The notes: generated by a model from the sequence alone, not told the origin. A stretch of 28,718 nt of DNA from CALLVY01 sp937899855 (GCA_039820405.1 JBCBQC010000081.1:1-28718); one strand, 5' to 3'; positions 17,077-24,654 are shown, counted from the stretch's first letter. Translations and numbers: made by a program.

Positions 17077-17913
17077 CTACTTCCTGACCAGACTCTGGAT
17101 GGTCGTATTGAGATTTTGGATCAGGTCTCCCTGCTGGCTGACGACGTTTTGTAATTGCCGCAATTCTTCGTGCAGGCTGTTTTGTAGGTTTTGGGGGGAA
17201 GGCAGAAAGGGGCTGATTTTGGCACGGACGTACCAAATCTCGCGAATGTCTCCCACGTTGACGTTGTAGGGCTCGTAGAACGAGTTGTCCGAGTGGAGTT
17301 CCACCTGTTTGCGTTCCTTGAGGCGGTTGATCACGCGTTTGACCACCACATCCCCCCGCGTCACGACCACGTAGACGTAATTGTCCTTGAGGGAAGTTTC
17401 CCACAGGGTGGGTTCGATAAAGCTACAGACCACCTTGTCCCCCTCAAAAAGGGTGGGTTCCATGCTGTCGCCCGCCACGTCGAAGGAGCGGTGCGTCCCT
17501 ACCTTGTATTTGTAATCGGGCAGGGTAAAGGTCGGCAAATCCTGGATAAAGGTGGGATTGGGCATTTCTCCGGCGTAACCCGCCTGAGCGGGCACGGGCA
17601 CGTGTACGATGCGCTCATCGTCGTGGGTATTGGTAACGATCGTGAGTACGCGGAAGCTTTGGTGATCCTCCTCGGTCATAAACATGGGTCCCTCTCCGGT
17701 GTAAATGTATACCGGATTGATCTTATAGGTGGCCACCGCCTTGCGCAACAACTCGATCGTCACATCGCGGCGTCCCTTTAGTATTTCGGAGAGACTTTGG
17801 GGCAAATAATCCAGCGACAGGGCAAATTGTCGGCTCGATCGAACGCGATTTTCTTCCCGGAGCTTGTTGTGACATTTGATGAATCGTTGGGTGACGATGT
17901 TGGCAGCGCCCAT
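17077..17913 (-). CDS. S24-peptidase (LexA/CI-like) transcriptional regulator
   Basis: Self-cleaving repressor of the LexA/CI type, 278 residues from the ATG at 17913 (the TTG 6 nt upstream is less likely). A helix-turn-helix region lies at about 25-60 (SRQFALSL..LPQSLSEILKGRRDVTIELL). A linker contains AQAGY with the likely Ala111-Gly112 cleavage bond. The peptidase domain has Ser150 in GDSMEPT and Lys192 in GDVVVKRV, so the Ser-Lys dyad is intact. Residues about 240-278 add a Leu/Gln-rich coiled coil not found in LexA. No phage genes are nearby. This domain order is common in Bacteroidota genomes as a stand-alone regulator. Targets and inducing signal are unknown. Confidence 0.9.
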   Translation of the reverse strand: MGAANIVTQRFIKCHNKLREENRVRSSRQFALSLDYLPQSLSEILKGRRDVTIELLRKAVATYKINPVYIYTGEGPMFMTEEDHQSFRVLTIVTNTHDDERIVHVPVPAQAGYAGEMPNPTFIQDLPTFTLPDYKYKVGTHRSFDVAGDSMEPTLFEGDKVVCSFIEPTLWETSLKDNYVYVVVTRGDVVVKRVINRLKERKQVELHSDNSFYEPYNVNVGDIREIWYVRAKISPFLPSPQNLQNSLHEELRQLQNVVSQQGDLIQNLNTTIQSLVRK

Positions 17914-18097
17914 GTGCAATAGTTTTAGGCACAGGTCAGCGGGGCCCTTCGATTGTCCTTACCCCTACAACCTGTTATTTGGAAAACAATAGGAGCAATA
18001 TAGGGCAAATATTCCTAAAATGCGTAATTTTATGCTAAAAATATCCAAAAAAGTGACATTTTTTATCCTTAAATCGCGAACACCCAAGGGATCAAAA

Positions 18098-19771
18098 TTA
18101 CTTGCTGGCGAGGTATTCGTGCGTCATTTTGATGCTCATCGAGCCCTCCCCCACCGCCGCCGCGACGCGATTCATGGCACCCGAGCGGACATCCCCCACC
18201 GCAAAAATTCCCGGGATACAAGTCTCCAAAGCCATGGGTTCGCGACTCTCCCGCCAAGCCTTCTCGTAATTTGGATGCTGGACCACATCGCGCCCCGTCA
18301 GGAGAAAGCCCTTGTCACTGCGTAGCAATTGCTGGCCCAACCAGTCGGTATTGGGGCGGGTCCCGATAAATACAAAGACCGCGTCGGCTTTTTCCGTATA
18401 ATGTGCCTCCTTCTGCTTGTCGTACAGCTTGAGTTGTTCGATGTGCTCTTCGCCACCGATTACTTCGTGAATTTCGGTGTAGCCCCGTACCTCGATGTTG
18501 TCAATGGCCTCAATCTGATCGATCAGATAGCTGCTCATCGTCGCCTGGAGATCGGGACGCCGTACCATGATGACGACCTCCTTGGCAAAGTTGGACAGGT
18601 AAACCGCCCCCTGTCCCGCACTATTTCCCCCACCCACGATCACCACTCGCTTGTTGCTACAGCTCATCGCCTCGGTGGTGGCCGCTCCGTAGTACACGGA
18701 AATCCCGGCCAGCGCATCCATCCCCTTGGCCGGATGGCGCCGGTAGGTCATCCCCGTAGCCAGGATGACGGCCTTGGAAATCAGGGTCTTCCCACTTTTG
18801 AGGTGCAGCTTTTTGTATTCTTCATCCAATTCCAGGCGGTCGACTTCGGCGGGCGATAAAAATTCTACCCCAAATTTTAGGGCCTGGGCGTAGGCTCGCC
18901 GGCTTAGTTCCATACCGCTAACTCCGTTGGGAAAACCCAGGTAGTTTTCAATCCGGGAGGAGGTACCCGCCTGCCCACCCGGCGCCATTTTCTCGATGAT
19001 GGCCGTACGGAGCCCCTCCGAGCCACCGTAGACCGCAGCCGCCAGTCCCGCGGGGCCGGAGCCTACCACCACTACGTCGTACAATTCGTACTGGGCCTCC
19101 GCCTTCAGGCCAATGGCCAGAGCCACTTCCTGAATGGTAGTCTTGCGTAGGACCTGGCCGTCTTCGAGAATCACCACCGGATAATCCGCCGTGGTCAGCT
19201 CGTTGAGTTGCAGGTAGGGCTCGGCCTCCCGCACCTGACTACGCGGGTCGATAAAGCGGTAAGGCACCAGATTGCCGGAGAGGAATTCCTTGATTTCGTG
19301 CGTTTGCGGATTATTTTGGTGGGCGATGAGTTTGAGCCCGCGGTAGCCCGCCTCCCGGTTGGCGGTGTACTCGTCGAGCAGTTCGTCCACCACGGGATAG
19401 AGTTTTTCCTCGGGTGGGTTCCAGGGTTTGGTGAGGTAGTAGTCCAACTGTACCTCATTGATGGCCTTGATGGCGGCATCTACCTCGGAGTAGGCGGTCA
19501 GCAGCGCGCGTTTGGCGAGGGGAAAAATGGTTTTGGCCCGTTTTAAAAATTCAACACCGTTCATTTCCGGCATCCGCTGGTCGGATAAAAACAGGGCCAC
19601 CTCTTCGCCCCGATTTCTCAATTCGGGTAGGGCATCTAGCGCCTCTTGAGCGGAGTCTACCGAGATGATGCGGTAGGACTTGCGGTAGCGGTTGCGCAGG
19701 TCTCCCTTAATGGATTTGAGTACCTGTGGATCGTCGTCCACGGAGAAGATGATTGGTTTTTTGTCTGCCAT
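18098..19771 (-). CDS. Response regulator fused to CxxC-less thioredoxin reductase-like flavoprotein
   Basis: A 557-residue three-part protein. Residues 5-130 are a receiver domain: acidic pocket Asp12-14, phospho-acceptor Asp64 in LSDQRMPEMNG, Thr92, and Lys115 in LTKPW. Residues about 143-222 resemble a glutaredoxin/thioredoxin fold (KLIAHQNNPQTHEIKEFL .. YRFID .. YPVVILEDG), but Asn-Asn-Pro-Gln replaces the redox cysteines. Residues about 230-557 are a thioredoxin reductase-like two-dinucleotide-domain flavoprotein: FAD motif GSGPAG (237-242), NADPH motif GGGNSAG (380-386) with Arg404-Arg405, and the C-terminal FAD motif FAVGDVR (523-529). Where E. coli TrxR has CATC this protein has AATT (363-366), so it cannot reduce thioredoxin by the normal route. 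It is often annotated as a fused response regulator/thioredoxin reductase; the true substrate is unknown. It is the last gene of the DUF2237-kinase operon. Confidence 0.92.
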   Translation of the reverse strand: MADKKPIIFSVDDDPQVLKSIKGDLRNRYRKSYRIISVDSAQEALDALPELRNRGEEVALFLSDQRMPEMNGVEFLKRAKTIFPLAKRALLTAYSEVDAAIKAINEVQLDYYLTKPWNPPEEKLYPVVDELLDEYTANREAGYRGLKLIAHQNNPQTHEIKEFLSGNLVPYRFIDPRSQVREAEPYLQLNELTTADYPVVILEDGQVLRKTTIQEVALAIGLKAEAQYELYDVVVVGSGPAGLAAAVYGGSEGLRTAIIEKMAPGGQAGTSSRIENYLGFPNGVSGMELSRRAYAQALKFGVEFLSPAEVDRLELDEEYKKLHLKSGKTLISKAVILATGMTYRRHPAKGMDALAGISVYYGAATTEAMSCSNKRVVIVGGGNSAGQGAVYLSNFAKEVVIMVRRPDLQATMSSYLIDQIEAIDNIEVRGYTEIHEVIGGEEHIEQLKLYDKQKEAHYTEKADAVFVFIGTRPNTDWLGQQLLRSDKGFLLTGRDVVQHPNYEKAWRESREPMALETCIPGIFAVGDVRSGAMNRVAAAVGEGSMSIKMTHEYLASK

Positions 19772-19786
19772 TTTGGGTCACTTGAT

Positions 19787-19802
19787 CCCGTCGGAGGACG
19801 GG
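19787..19802 (-). other. Intercistronic hairpin between kinase and flavoprotein genes
   Basis: Perfect inverted repeat CCCGTC (19787-19792) and GACGGG (19797-19802) with a 4-nt loop fills most of the 31-nt gap, directly after the kinase stop. No T-run follows, so it is not a classical terminator. It could protect or process the mRNA or set the ratio of the two proteins. Confidence 0.55.
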
Positions 19803-21203
19803 CTAAATCAGAAATTTTACGATAAAAACAGTACGTCCTGGTTGGGATTGCATGCGGATGCTCGCCCGGTGACGCTGTACGATTTTTTTGACCATGTCCA
19901 GGCCCATCCCCGTTCCTTCCCCCACGCCCTTGGTCGTAAAAAACGGTTCCCAAATGCGATTCTGGATGTCCTCCGGTATGCCGGGTCCGTTGTCCTCAAT
20001 GTCTACGCAAAGGTAATCGCGATCGGCGTAGGTGCTGACGGTGATTTTTCCGCCCTGGGGCAGGGCATCAATGGCGTTGGCAATCAAATTGGTCCAGATC
20101 TGGTTGAGCTCCCCCGGATTGGCCGAAATTTGGGGCAAATCCTCCAAGAATTGCTTATCGACCTGAATTTGCTTTTGCTTGATCCGGTGGCCCAAAATGT
20201 TGAGCGTGGTCCGCAGGCCGTCTTGGACGTTGATGTGGGTTTTGCCACTCCCCTGATCCATGTGGCTGTACTTTTTGACCGATTGGACCAAATTGGCGAT
20301 GCGACTACTGGCTTCCTTGATTTCCACCACCAGCGTTTCCACCGACAGGCGATTGTCCAACCAGCGAAAGACGGGCTGCAATTTGGCACTTTCCTCCAGC
20401 ACGGTCTTCATCTGGTCCAGATCGTCCTCGGTAAAATTGTAGTCGGTAAAGGTCTCGGCGATCTCATCGGCATTTTCCACGTCGTGATCTTCCAACCAAT
20501 CGGTCAGCTCGTCGAGGCGATCCTGGCGCTCCAGTAGGGAAAAATCAACGGGATGCTCCTCGCGCTCGGCAATTTTGTTGAACATGACGTCGTTGACCCC
20601 ATCGGTTTGTTCTTCGTTGATATTGAGCCGCATGACCGATTTGAAATTGGCCGGGGTTTCCCCCATCTTTTGGTAGAGGATTTCTGCCGAGCGGACCATG
20701 GCCGAAGCGGGATTATTGAGCTCGTGCGCCAGACCCGCGCTGATTTTACCCAGGGCCTTGAGTTTCTCATCTTGGAATTGGGTCTGGCTGATGTCGCGAA
20801 TGCGATCGCTCATCACTGCCACCAGGGCCTGGGTCATGGCGTAACTCACCCCCACCATCTCCACAAAGTGGGACCGATGGAGTCGCAACAGGGTCAGCTC
20901 TTCCACCGCCCGACCGAAAGCACCGGTTACTTTGCCCCGAGAAAAGGGCAGGTTGCCGGTGATGTCGCCCGTTTCGTAGAGAAAAATCTCCTGACGACCA
21001 TTTTCGGTATCCAAAAAGATATCCATGATGCCACCGAGGAGAAGGAGCATTTCTTCGGTAGGATCACCGGGTTTAAAGATAAAGGAGCCTTTGGCGTGGG
21101 TAGTAATTTCTCCCTTTTCGATCAGCCAGTCGAAAGCAGCTTCTTCGACTTGGTTAAAATTGGGGAGTTCACGTAGAAAGGTTTTTACTTCGGAGGGGGA
21201 CAT
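19803..21203 (-). CDS. Histidine kinase with N-terminal CRP-like sensor domain
   Basis: Cytoplasmic sensor kinase, 466 residues, no membrane spans. Residues about 15-125 form a cyclic-nucleotide-binding-like barrel (GSFIFKPGDPTEEMLLLLGG .. IFLYETGDITGNLPF). The usual Gly-Glu and Arg of the phosphate-binding cassette are replaced, so cAMP is an unlikely ligand. The phospho-acceptor is His160 in GLAHELNNPASA. The expected second dimerisation helix (EIKEASSRIANLVQSVKKYS, about 294-313) comes ~110 acidic residues late, so the domain is interrupted. The ATPase is complete: N-box NQIWTNLIANAIDA (367-380), G1 EDNGPGI (403-409), F-box PFFTTK (420-425) and G2 GTGMGL (430-435). It starts 5 nt after the DUF2237 gene and ends 31 nt before the response regulator-flavoprotein, its obvious partner. 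Confidence 0.92.
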   Translation of the reverse strand: MSPSEVKTFLRELPNFNQVEEAAFDWLIEKGEITTHAKGSFIFKPGDPTEEMLLLLGGIMDIFLDTENGRQEIFLYETGDITGNLPFSRGKVTGAFGRAVEELTLLRLHRSHFVEMVGVSYAMTQALVAVMSDRIRDISQTQFQDEKLKALGKISAGLAHELNNPASAMVRSAEILYQKMGETPANFKSVMRLNINEEQTDGVNDVMFNKIAEREEHPVDFSLLERQDRLDELTDWLEDHDVENADEIAETFTDYNFTEDDLDQMKTVLEESAKLQPVFRWLDNRLSVETLVVEIKEASSRIANLVQSVKKYSHMDQGSGKTHINVQDGLRTTLNILGHRIKQKQIQVDKQFLEDLPQISANPGELNQIWTNLIANAIDALPQGGKITVSTYADRDYLCVDIEDNGPGIPEDIQNRIWEPFFTTKGVGEGTGMGLDMVKKIVQRHRASIRMQSQPGRTVFIVKFLI

Positions 21204-21208
21204 GTTTT

Positions 21209-21676
21209 TTATTTTTCAGTCGATTCGTAAGCGCGCAATTCCTCCAGACTCACCGTCTCCAGCGCCTTGGCGTGGCAGCTTTCCAAAACGACCGGTGGCG
21301 CCACCCCCGCCTGCATCGCCTCCTTCCAACGGGAGACGCACAGACACCATTTGTCACCCGCCACGAGCCCGGGAAAACCGTATTCCGGGCGGGGCGTCGA
21401 CAGGTCGTTGCCACACTGGGAGGTGTGTTGTAAAAAAGCGTCGGTCATCACGGCACAAACCACGTGGACGCCCAAATCGCGAGCATCCGTATTGCAGTAA
21501 CCATCGCGGTACCAACCCGTCCGGGGTTCGAGACAACAGGCTTGCAAAGGCTTACCCAGCACGTTGAGCGCGGGAGCAGCTTGATTTTTCATGGCAATTG
21601 AGTTAGAGCGGTTTGGAAAAAATGCAATCAATAGAAGCAGACCAAGACAACCCGAGAGGTAGTAGCTGAATTTCAT
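21209..21676 (-). CDS. DUF2237 family protein
   Basis: Cys-rich protein of the DUF2237 family, whose function is unknown. From the ATG at 21676 it has 155 residues. The domain (about 39-150) has the family pattern NVLGKPLQACC, GWYRDGYCNT, HVVCAVMT, GNDLSTPRPEYGFPGL, DKWCLCVSRW and VVLESCHAKAL, with eight cysteines (47, 48, 61, 74, 88, 111, 113, 134). Most members are cytoplasmic and begin near the internal ATG at 21592. Here the longer start adds a hydrophobic leader (about 10-20), possibly a signal peptide or anchor. The choice between starts decides the compartment and is open. It is the first gene of the operon with the histidine kinase (5-nt gap). Confidence 0.85.
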   Translation of the reverse strand: MKFSYYLSGCLGLLLLIAFFPNRSNSIAMKNQAAPALNVLGKPLQACCLEPRTGWYRDGYCNTDARDLGVHVVCAVMTDAFLQHTSQCGNDLSTPRPEYGFPGLVAGDKWCLCVSRWKEAMQAGVAPPVVLESCHAKALETVSLEELRAYESTEK

Positions 21677-21692
21677 GAGCAGGGTCTTTATC

Positions 21693-21705
21693 AATGAAAT
21701 TCATT
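21693..21705. promoter_or_regulatory. Palindrome upstream of the DUF2237-kinase operon
   Basis: AATGAAATTCATT, a 13-nt perfect palindrome around a central A, 16 nt before the ATG at 21676 and within the 55-nt gap after the OmpA-family gene. It could be an operator or a small RNA hairpin. A short AT-rich palindrome may also occur by chance. Confidence 0.3.
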
Positions 21706-21731
21706 TTCTCCCGAAATGTTCATGCCCACCG

Positions 21732-23594
21732 CTAATTGACGAGCCGACGGCCCTTTTTGTAGCGAATCACCCGCGCCTCTGGGTAGCGTTGCGAAATGAT
21801 GCTGGTCAAAAACTGGTTGGCATCACGCCAGTCGGTAAAATCGCCCATCAGGTAGGCGTAGGCCCCATCCTTGCGTTGCTCCACGCTGAGATTGCCGTGC
21901 TTGGCAAAAATTTCGTGGCTGCCGGGCAATTCGTAGGGGGCGACAAAAAATTCGACCCGGTAGCCGGTATAGTCCGCGGGCAGCTTGGTGGCGTGCCGAC
22001 CGGAGGTGGTGGGTCCTACCTCGGGCAAGCCAGAAATGATGCGGGAATTGGGCTCGGTGCCCGTCGTGGTGGTATTGCGCTTGTTGGGGCTGGTTCGGGT
22101 AGCGGGGCGGGGCGTCGTCCCCCGATTGTTCGGAGAGTTGATGCGCCGGGTGGTACCATCGTCGTAGCCCGTGGGGGTCGGATCGGCTTCTTGAGCCAAC
22201 AGTTCGGTGAGGGTTTGGGCTTCGTTGGCAGCGGGCGGGTTGGTGGGGCGGGTATTGGGGCGTGGCGTAGCGGAAGGCTGGCGCGTGGATCGGGCTGGTC
22301 CCTCCAGCTCGTACTGACGCGGCTGACCCCCCGTCGTCTGTCCCTGTCCCACCGCGGCCCGTCGCCACTGCTCGCGATCGCGGCGCTGTTTTTCCAGCGC
22401 CCGTTGGAGCGATTCGGGCAGCGCCTCCCCTTCCACCACCTCAATCACCTCTCCCTCCTCCAAATTGGCTAGCTGAGCCGCAAAACGTTCCTCTTCGATG
22501 ATCTGGGCCAGACTGAGCTCGGCGTAGGGATCCTCGGTGAGAAAGCCGACGATTTTTAGCTCCGTCCGGCGGTTTTCTTGGTGTTTGCTATCGCGGCATT
22601 TGACCCCATCGGCACAATCGTTGAGCAATTGGGTTTCGCCGTAGCCCTTGGCCTGGATGCGGTAGGGCTCGATGGTGCTGTTGGTGAGGAGGTAATCCAC
22701 AGCGGATTGGGCGCGCTTTTCCGAGAGGGCGAGGTTGTACGCCCCCCGGCCCCGCGAATCGGTGTGCGAGCCCAGCTCGACGATCATGGAGGGGTTGGTT
22801 TGGAGTACGTTGATCAATTTGTCCAATTCGGGCTTGGCGTCCCCGCGGATGTCGGCCGCGTCGTAATCGTAATAGATGCGGTCCAGTTGAATGCCTTTGC
22901 CCACCTCGGCCGCTTGCAGCTCGACATTGGCCAGGAGGGTCCCCATGGCGTGGCCTTCGGTCAGTACATCGGAGGGGCGAACACTACCCACCCCTTCAAA
23001 ACAGAGGATGCAGCCCTCGACGTTGACGTAGGCTTCGAGCCGCTTGCTGAAAAAACCCTGCTTGCGAATCAGGACCGTATAGTGGTTGCCTTCTTTGAAA
23101 TGGGTCTTAAAGGTAGGCTTGGGATGTTCCTCCAGGGTCAGGACTTGTTCCCGAGTGGTATTGTTGTACACTTCAATTCGGGCCTTGGTGATGGCCTTGG
23201 TGGGTGCCGCCTGATCACTGCTTTTCTCGGCCAGGGTGACGTCGAAAATGTAACCCGGCTGTCGGGTCATTTCGACCCGGGTAAAGATTTTTTGGCCCGG
23301 CCCCTTTCCCACCGTTGAAATCGTACGGACCACCCGGGCGAAGAGGTCTTTGGTGATCTCCAAGCGAAAATTCCGACCCACGGGAACCTGAGCGGTAAAT
23401 ACGCCATTGGAGTTGGTAACAGTTTCCGCTGCGATGGATTGGCTGATTGTATCAATTAGAGTAACTTTGGCCGCGTTGAGGTACCCGCGGTTGCCCGCTT
23501 CGAAGACGTAGCCCTCGATGTTTACCGACTGGGCGATCAGCCAGTGGGTACTGAGCAACAAGCCGATGATGGTCCAGGTGTAGCGTTTTCTCAT
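21732..23594 (-). CDS. OmpA-family envelope protein with SPOR-like C-terminus
   Basis: Secreted peptidoglycan-associated protein, 620 residues from the ATG at 23594. A signal peptide (RKRYTW, hydrophobic core, cleavage after IAQ, about residue 22) comes first. Residues about 24-95 are a carboxypeptidase-regulatory-like beta domain (NIEGYVFEAGN .. AAKVTLIDT .. NSNGVFTAQVPVG). A second beta region follows (about 110-200). The OmpA domain spans about 236-349 with the peptidoglycan-binding ELGSHTDSRG .. YNLALSEKRAQSAVDYL and the RRTELKI end. A Thr/Pro/Arg/Asn-rich low-complexity linker covers about 413-538. The C-terminal ~75 residues (YRVEFFVAPYELPG .. YAYLMGDFTDWRDANQF .. ARVIRYKKGRR) look like a SPOR domain, another glycan binder. 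An in-frame extension to 23720 is leader sequence. Confidence 0.92.
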   Translation of the reverse strand: MRKRYTWTIIGLLLSTHWLIAQSVNIEGYVFEAGNRGYLNAAKVTLIDTISQSIAAETVTNSNGVFTAQVPVGRNFRLEITKDLFARVVRTISTVGKGPGQKIFTRVEMTRQPGYIFDVTLAEKSSDQAAPTKAITKARIEVYNNTTREQVLTLEEHPKPTFKTHFKEGNHYTVLIRKQGFFSKRLEAYVNVEGCILCFEGVGSVRPSDVLTEGHAMGTLLANVELQAAEVGKGIQLDRIYYDYDAADIRGDAKPELDKLINVLQTNPSMIVELGSHTDSRGRGAYNLALSEKRAQSAVDYLLTNSTIEPYRIQAKGYGETQLLNDCADGVKCRDSKHQENRRTELKIVGFLTEDPYAELSLAQIIEEERFAAQLANLEEGEVIEVVEGEALPESLQRALEKQRRDREQWRRAAVGQGQTTGGQPRQYELEGPARSTRQPSATPRPNTRPTNPPAANEAQTLTELLAQEADPTPTGYDDGTTRRINSPNNRGTTPRPATRTSPNKRNTTTTGTEPNSRIISGLPEVGPTTSGRHATKLPADYTGYRVEFFVAPYELPGSHEIFAKHGNLSVEQRKDGAYAYLMGDFTDWRDANQFLTSIISQRYPEARVIRYKKGRRLVN

Positions 23595-23707
23595 GATCTG
23601 CGTTTTTTGATTGGCAATACTCTCCGCAAAAATGCACGCTGTGGCGAACATAATCAAATTCCGGGCAAGAAAGCTGGGGAATAGGACCGTCTGCGGGAGT
23701 TGTAACA

Positions 23708-23715
23708 CAAAGTTA
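23708..23715 (-). promoter_or_regulatory. -7 element of the OmpA-family gene
   Basis: Minus-strand TAACTTTG, a perfect TAnnTTTG. TTTT lies 19 nt upstream, inside the first codons of fmt. The predicted start near 23701 gives a 5' leader of about 105 nt before the ATG at 23594. Confidence 0.5.
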
Positions 23716-23731
23716 ACCATAATTTAGCCTT

Positions 23732-24643
23732 ATGAAAATCGTTTTTATGGGGACGCCCGAATTTGCCGTCCCCTCCCTGGCCCTCCTCCAAGAAAGCGGC
23801 TACGACATCGTCGGGGTGATTACCGCTACCGACAAACGCGGCGGACGCGGGGGCAAGCAATTGCTCCAGTCGGCGGTCAAACAGTACGCGCTGGAGGCGG
23901 GATTGCCCATTCTACAACCCAAAAACCTCAAGTCGCCCGACTTCCAGGCCGAGCTGCGGGCCCTCGGCGCCGACCTACAGGTAGTGGTGGCCTTCCGCAT
24001 GCTCCCCAGGGCGGTTTGGGACATGCCGCCCCTGGGCACCATGAACCTCCACGGCTCGCTCTTGCCCCAATACCGCGGAGCCGCTCCCATCCACTGGGCC
24101 GTTATCAATGGAGAGACCGAAACCGGTGCCACCACCTTTTTGCTCAAACACGAAATCGATACGGGCGATATGCTGCTCCAGGACCGGCTCCCCATCGGCC
24201 CGGAAGAAACCACCGGCGAAGTCTACGAGCGACTGCGCCACCTGGGCGCCCGATTGGTACTCCGCAGCGTTCAGCAAATTGAATCGAACGATTATACCCT
24301 CATCCCACAAGACGCTACCCAGGCGACCAAGGCCCCCAAAATCCACACCGAGACCTGCGAGATCGATTTCGACCGGACGACCGAAGTGGTACACAACTTT
24401 ATCCGCGGCCTCAGTCCCTTTCCCGTCGCCTGGACTACCCTGGACGGTAAAAAGCTCAAGATTTACCGGGCCCAAAAGGAGGTCAGCAAACACGACCACC
24501 CGCCGGGAAGCTGGCACAGCGACTACAAACGCAGCTTTAAGTTTGCCACTCGGGATGGCTTTATCCACCTCCTGGATTTGCAACTGCAGGGGAGGAAGCG
24601 AATGGGGGTGGTAGATTTTCTAAATGGATTTAAGCGGGATTGA
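23732..24643 (+). CDS. fmt: Methionyl-tRNA formyltransferase
   Basis: Formylates initiator Met-tRNA using 10-formyltetrahydrofolate, so that translation starts with fMet. It has 303 residues, slightly short of the usual ~310-315. The N-terminal Rossmann start KIVFMGTPEFAVPSL is diagnostic. The active site is seen in MNLHGSLLPQYRGAAPIHWAV (Asn and His) and EIDTGDM (Asp), and the tRNA-contact loop ATDKRGGRGGK is in place. The C-terminal OB-like domain begins near residue 205 and ends with VVDFLNGFKRD. The def and rsmB/sun genes that often accompany fmt are absent here. The start lies 137 nt from the divergent OmpA-family ATG. Confidence 0.97.
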   Translation: MKIVFMGTPEFAVPSLALLQESGYDIVGVITATDKRGGRGGKQLLQSAVKQYALEAGLPILQPKNLKSPDFQAELRALGADLQVVVAFRMLPRAVWDMPPLGTMNLHGSLLPQYRGAAPIHWAVINGETETGATTFLLKHEIDTGDMLLQDRLPIGPEETTGEVYERLRHLGARLVLRSVQQIESNDYTLIPQDATQATKAPKIHTETCEIDFDRTTEVVHNFIRGLSPFPVAWTTLDGKKLKIYRAQKEVSKHDHPPGSWHSDYKRSFKFATRDGFIHLLDLQLQGRKRMGVVDFLNGFKRD

Positions 24644-24654
24644 TGCCACTTGGC

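Noticed and set aside
17077..17913. S24 repressor as a sign of a prophage or integrative element
   Set aside because: No integrase, phage structural genes, attachment repeats or change of codon use nearby. The neighbours are ordinary chromosomal genes.
18002..18060. AT-rich short inverted repeats before the S24 gene as operators
   Set aside because: Only 5-bp matches such as AATAT/ATATT in a very AT-rich spacer. No pair stands out above chance.
18098..19771. Gene trxB (classical thioredoxin reductase)
   Set aside because: The CATC active site is replaced by AATT and the protein carries a receiver domain, so the classical symbol would mislead.
23595..23720. 42-residue N-terminal extension of the OmpA-family protein
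   Set aside because: The start at 23594 gives a proper signal peptide, and the extension overlaps the transcription start predicted from the -7 box at 23708-23715.
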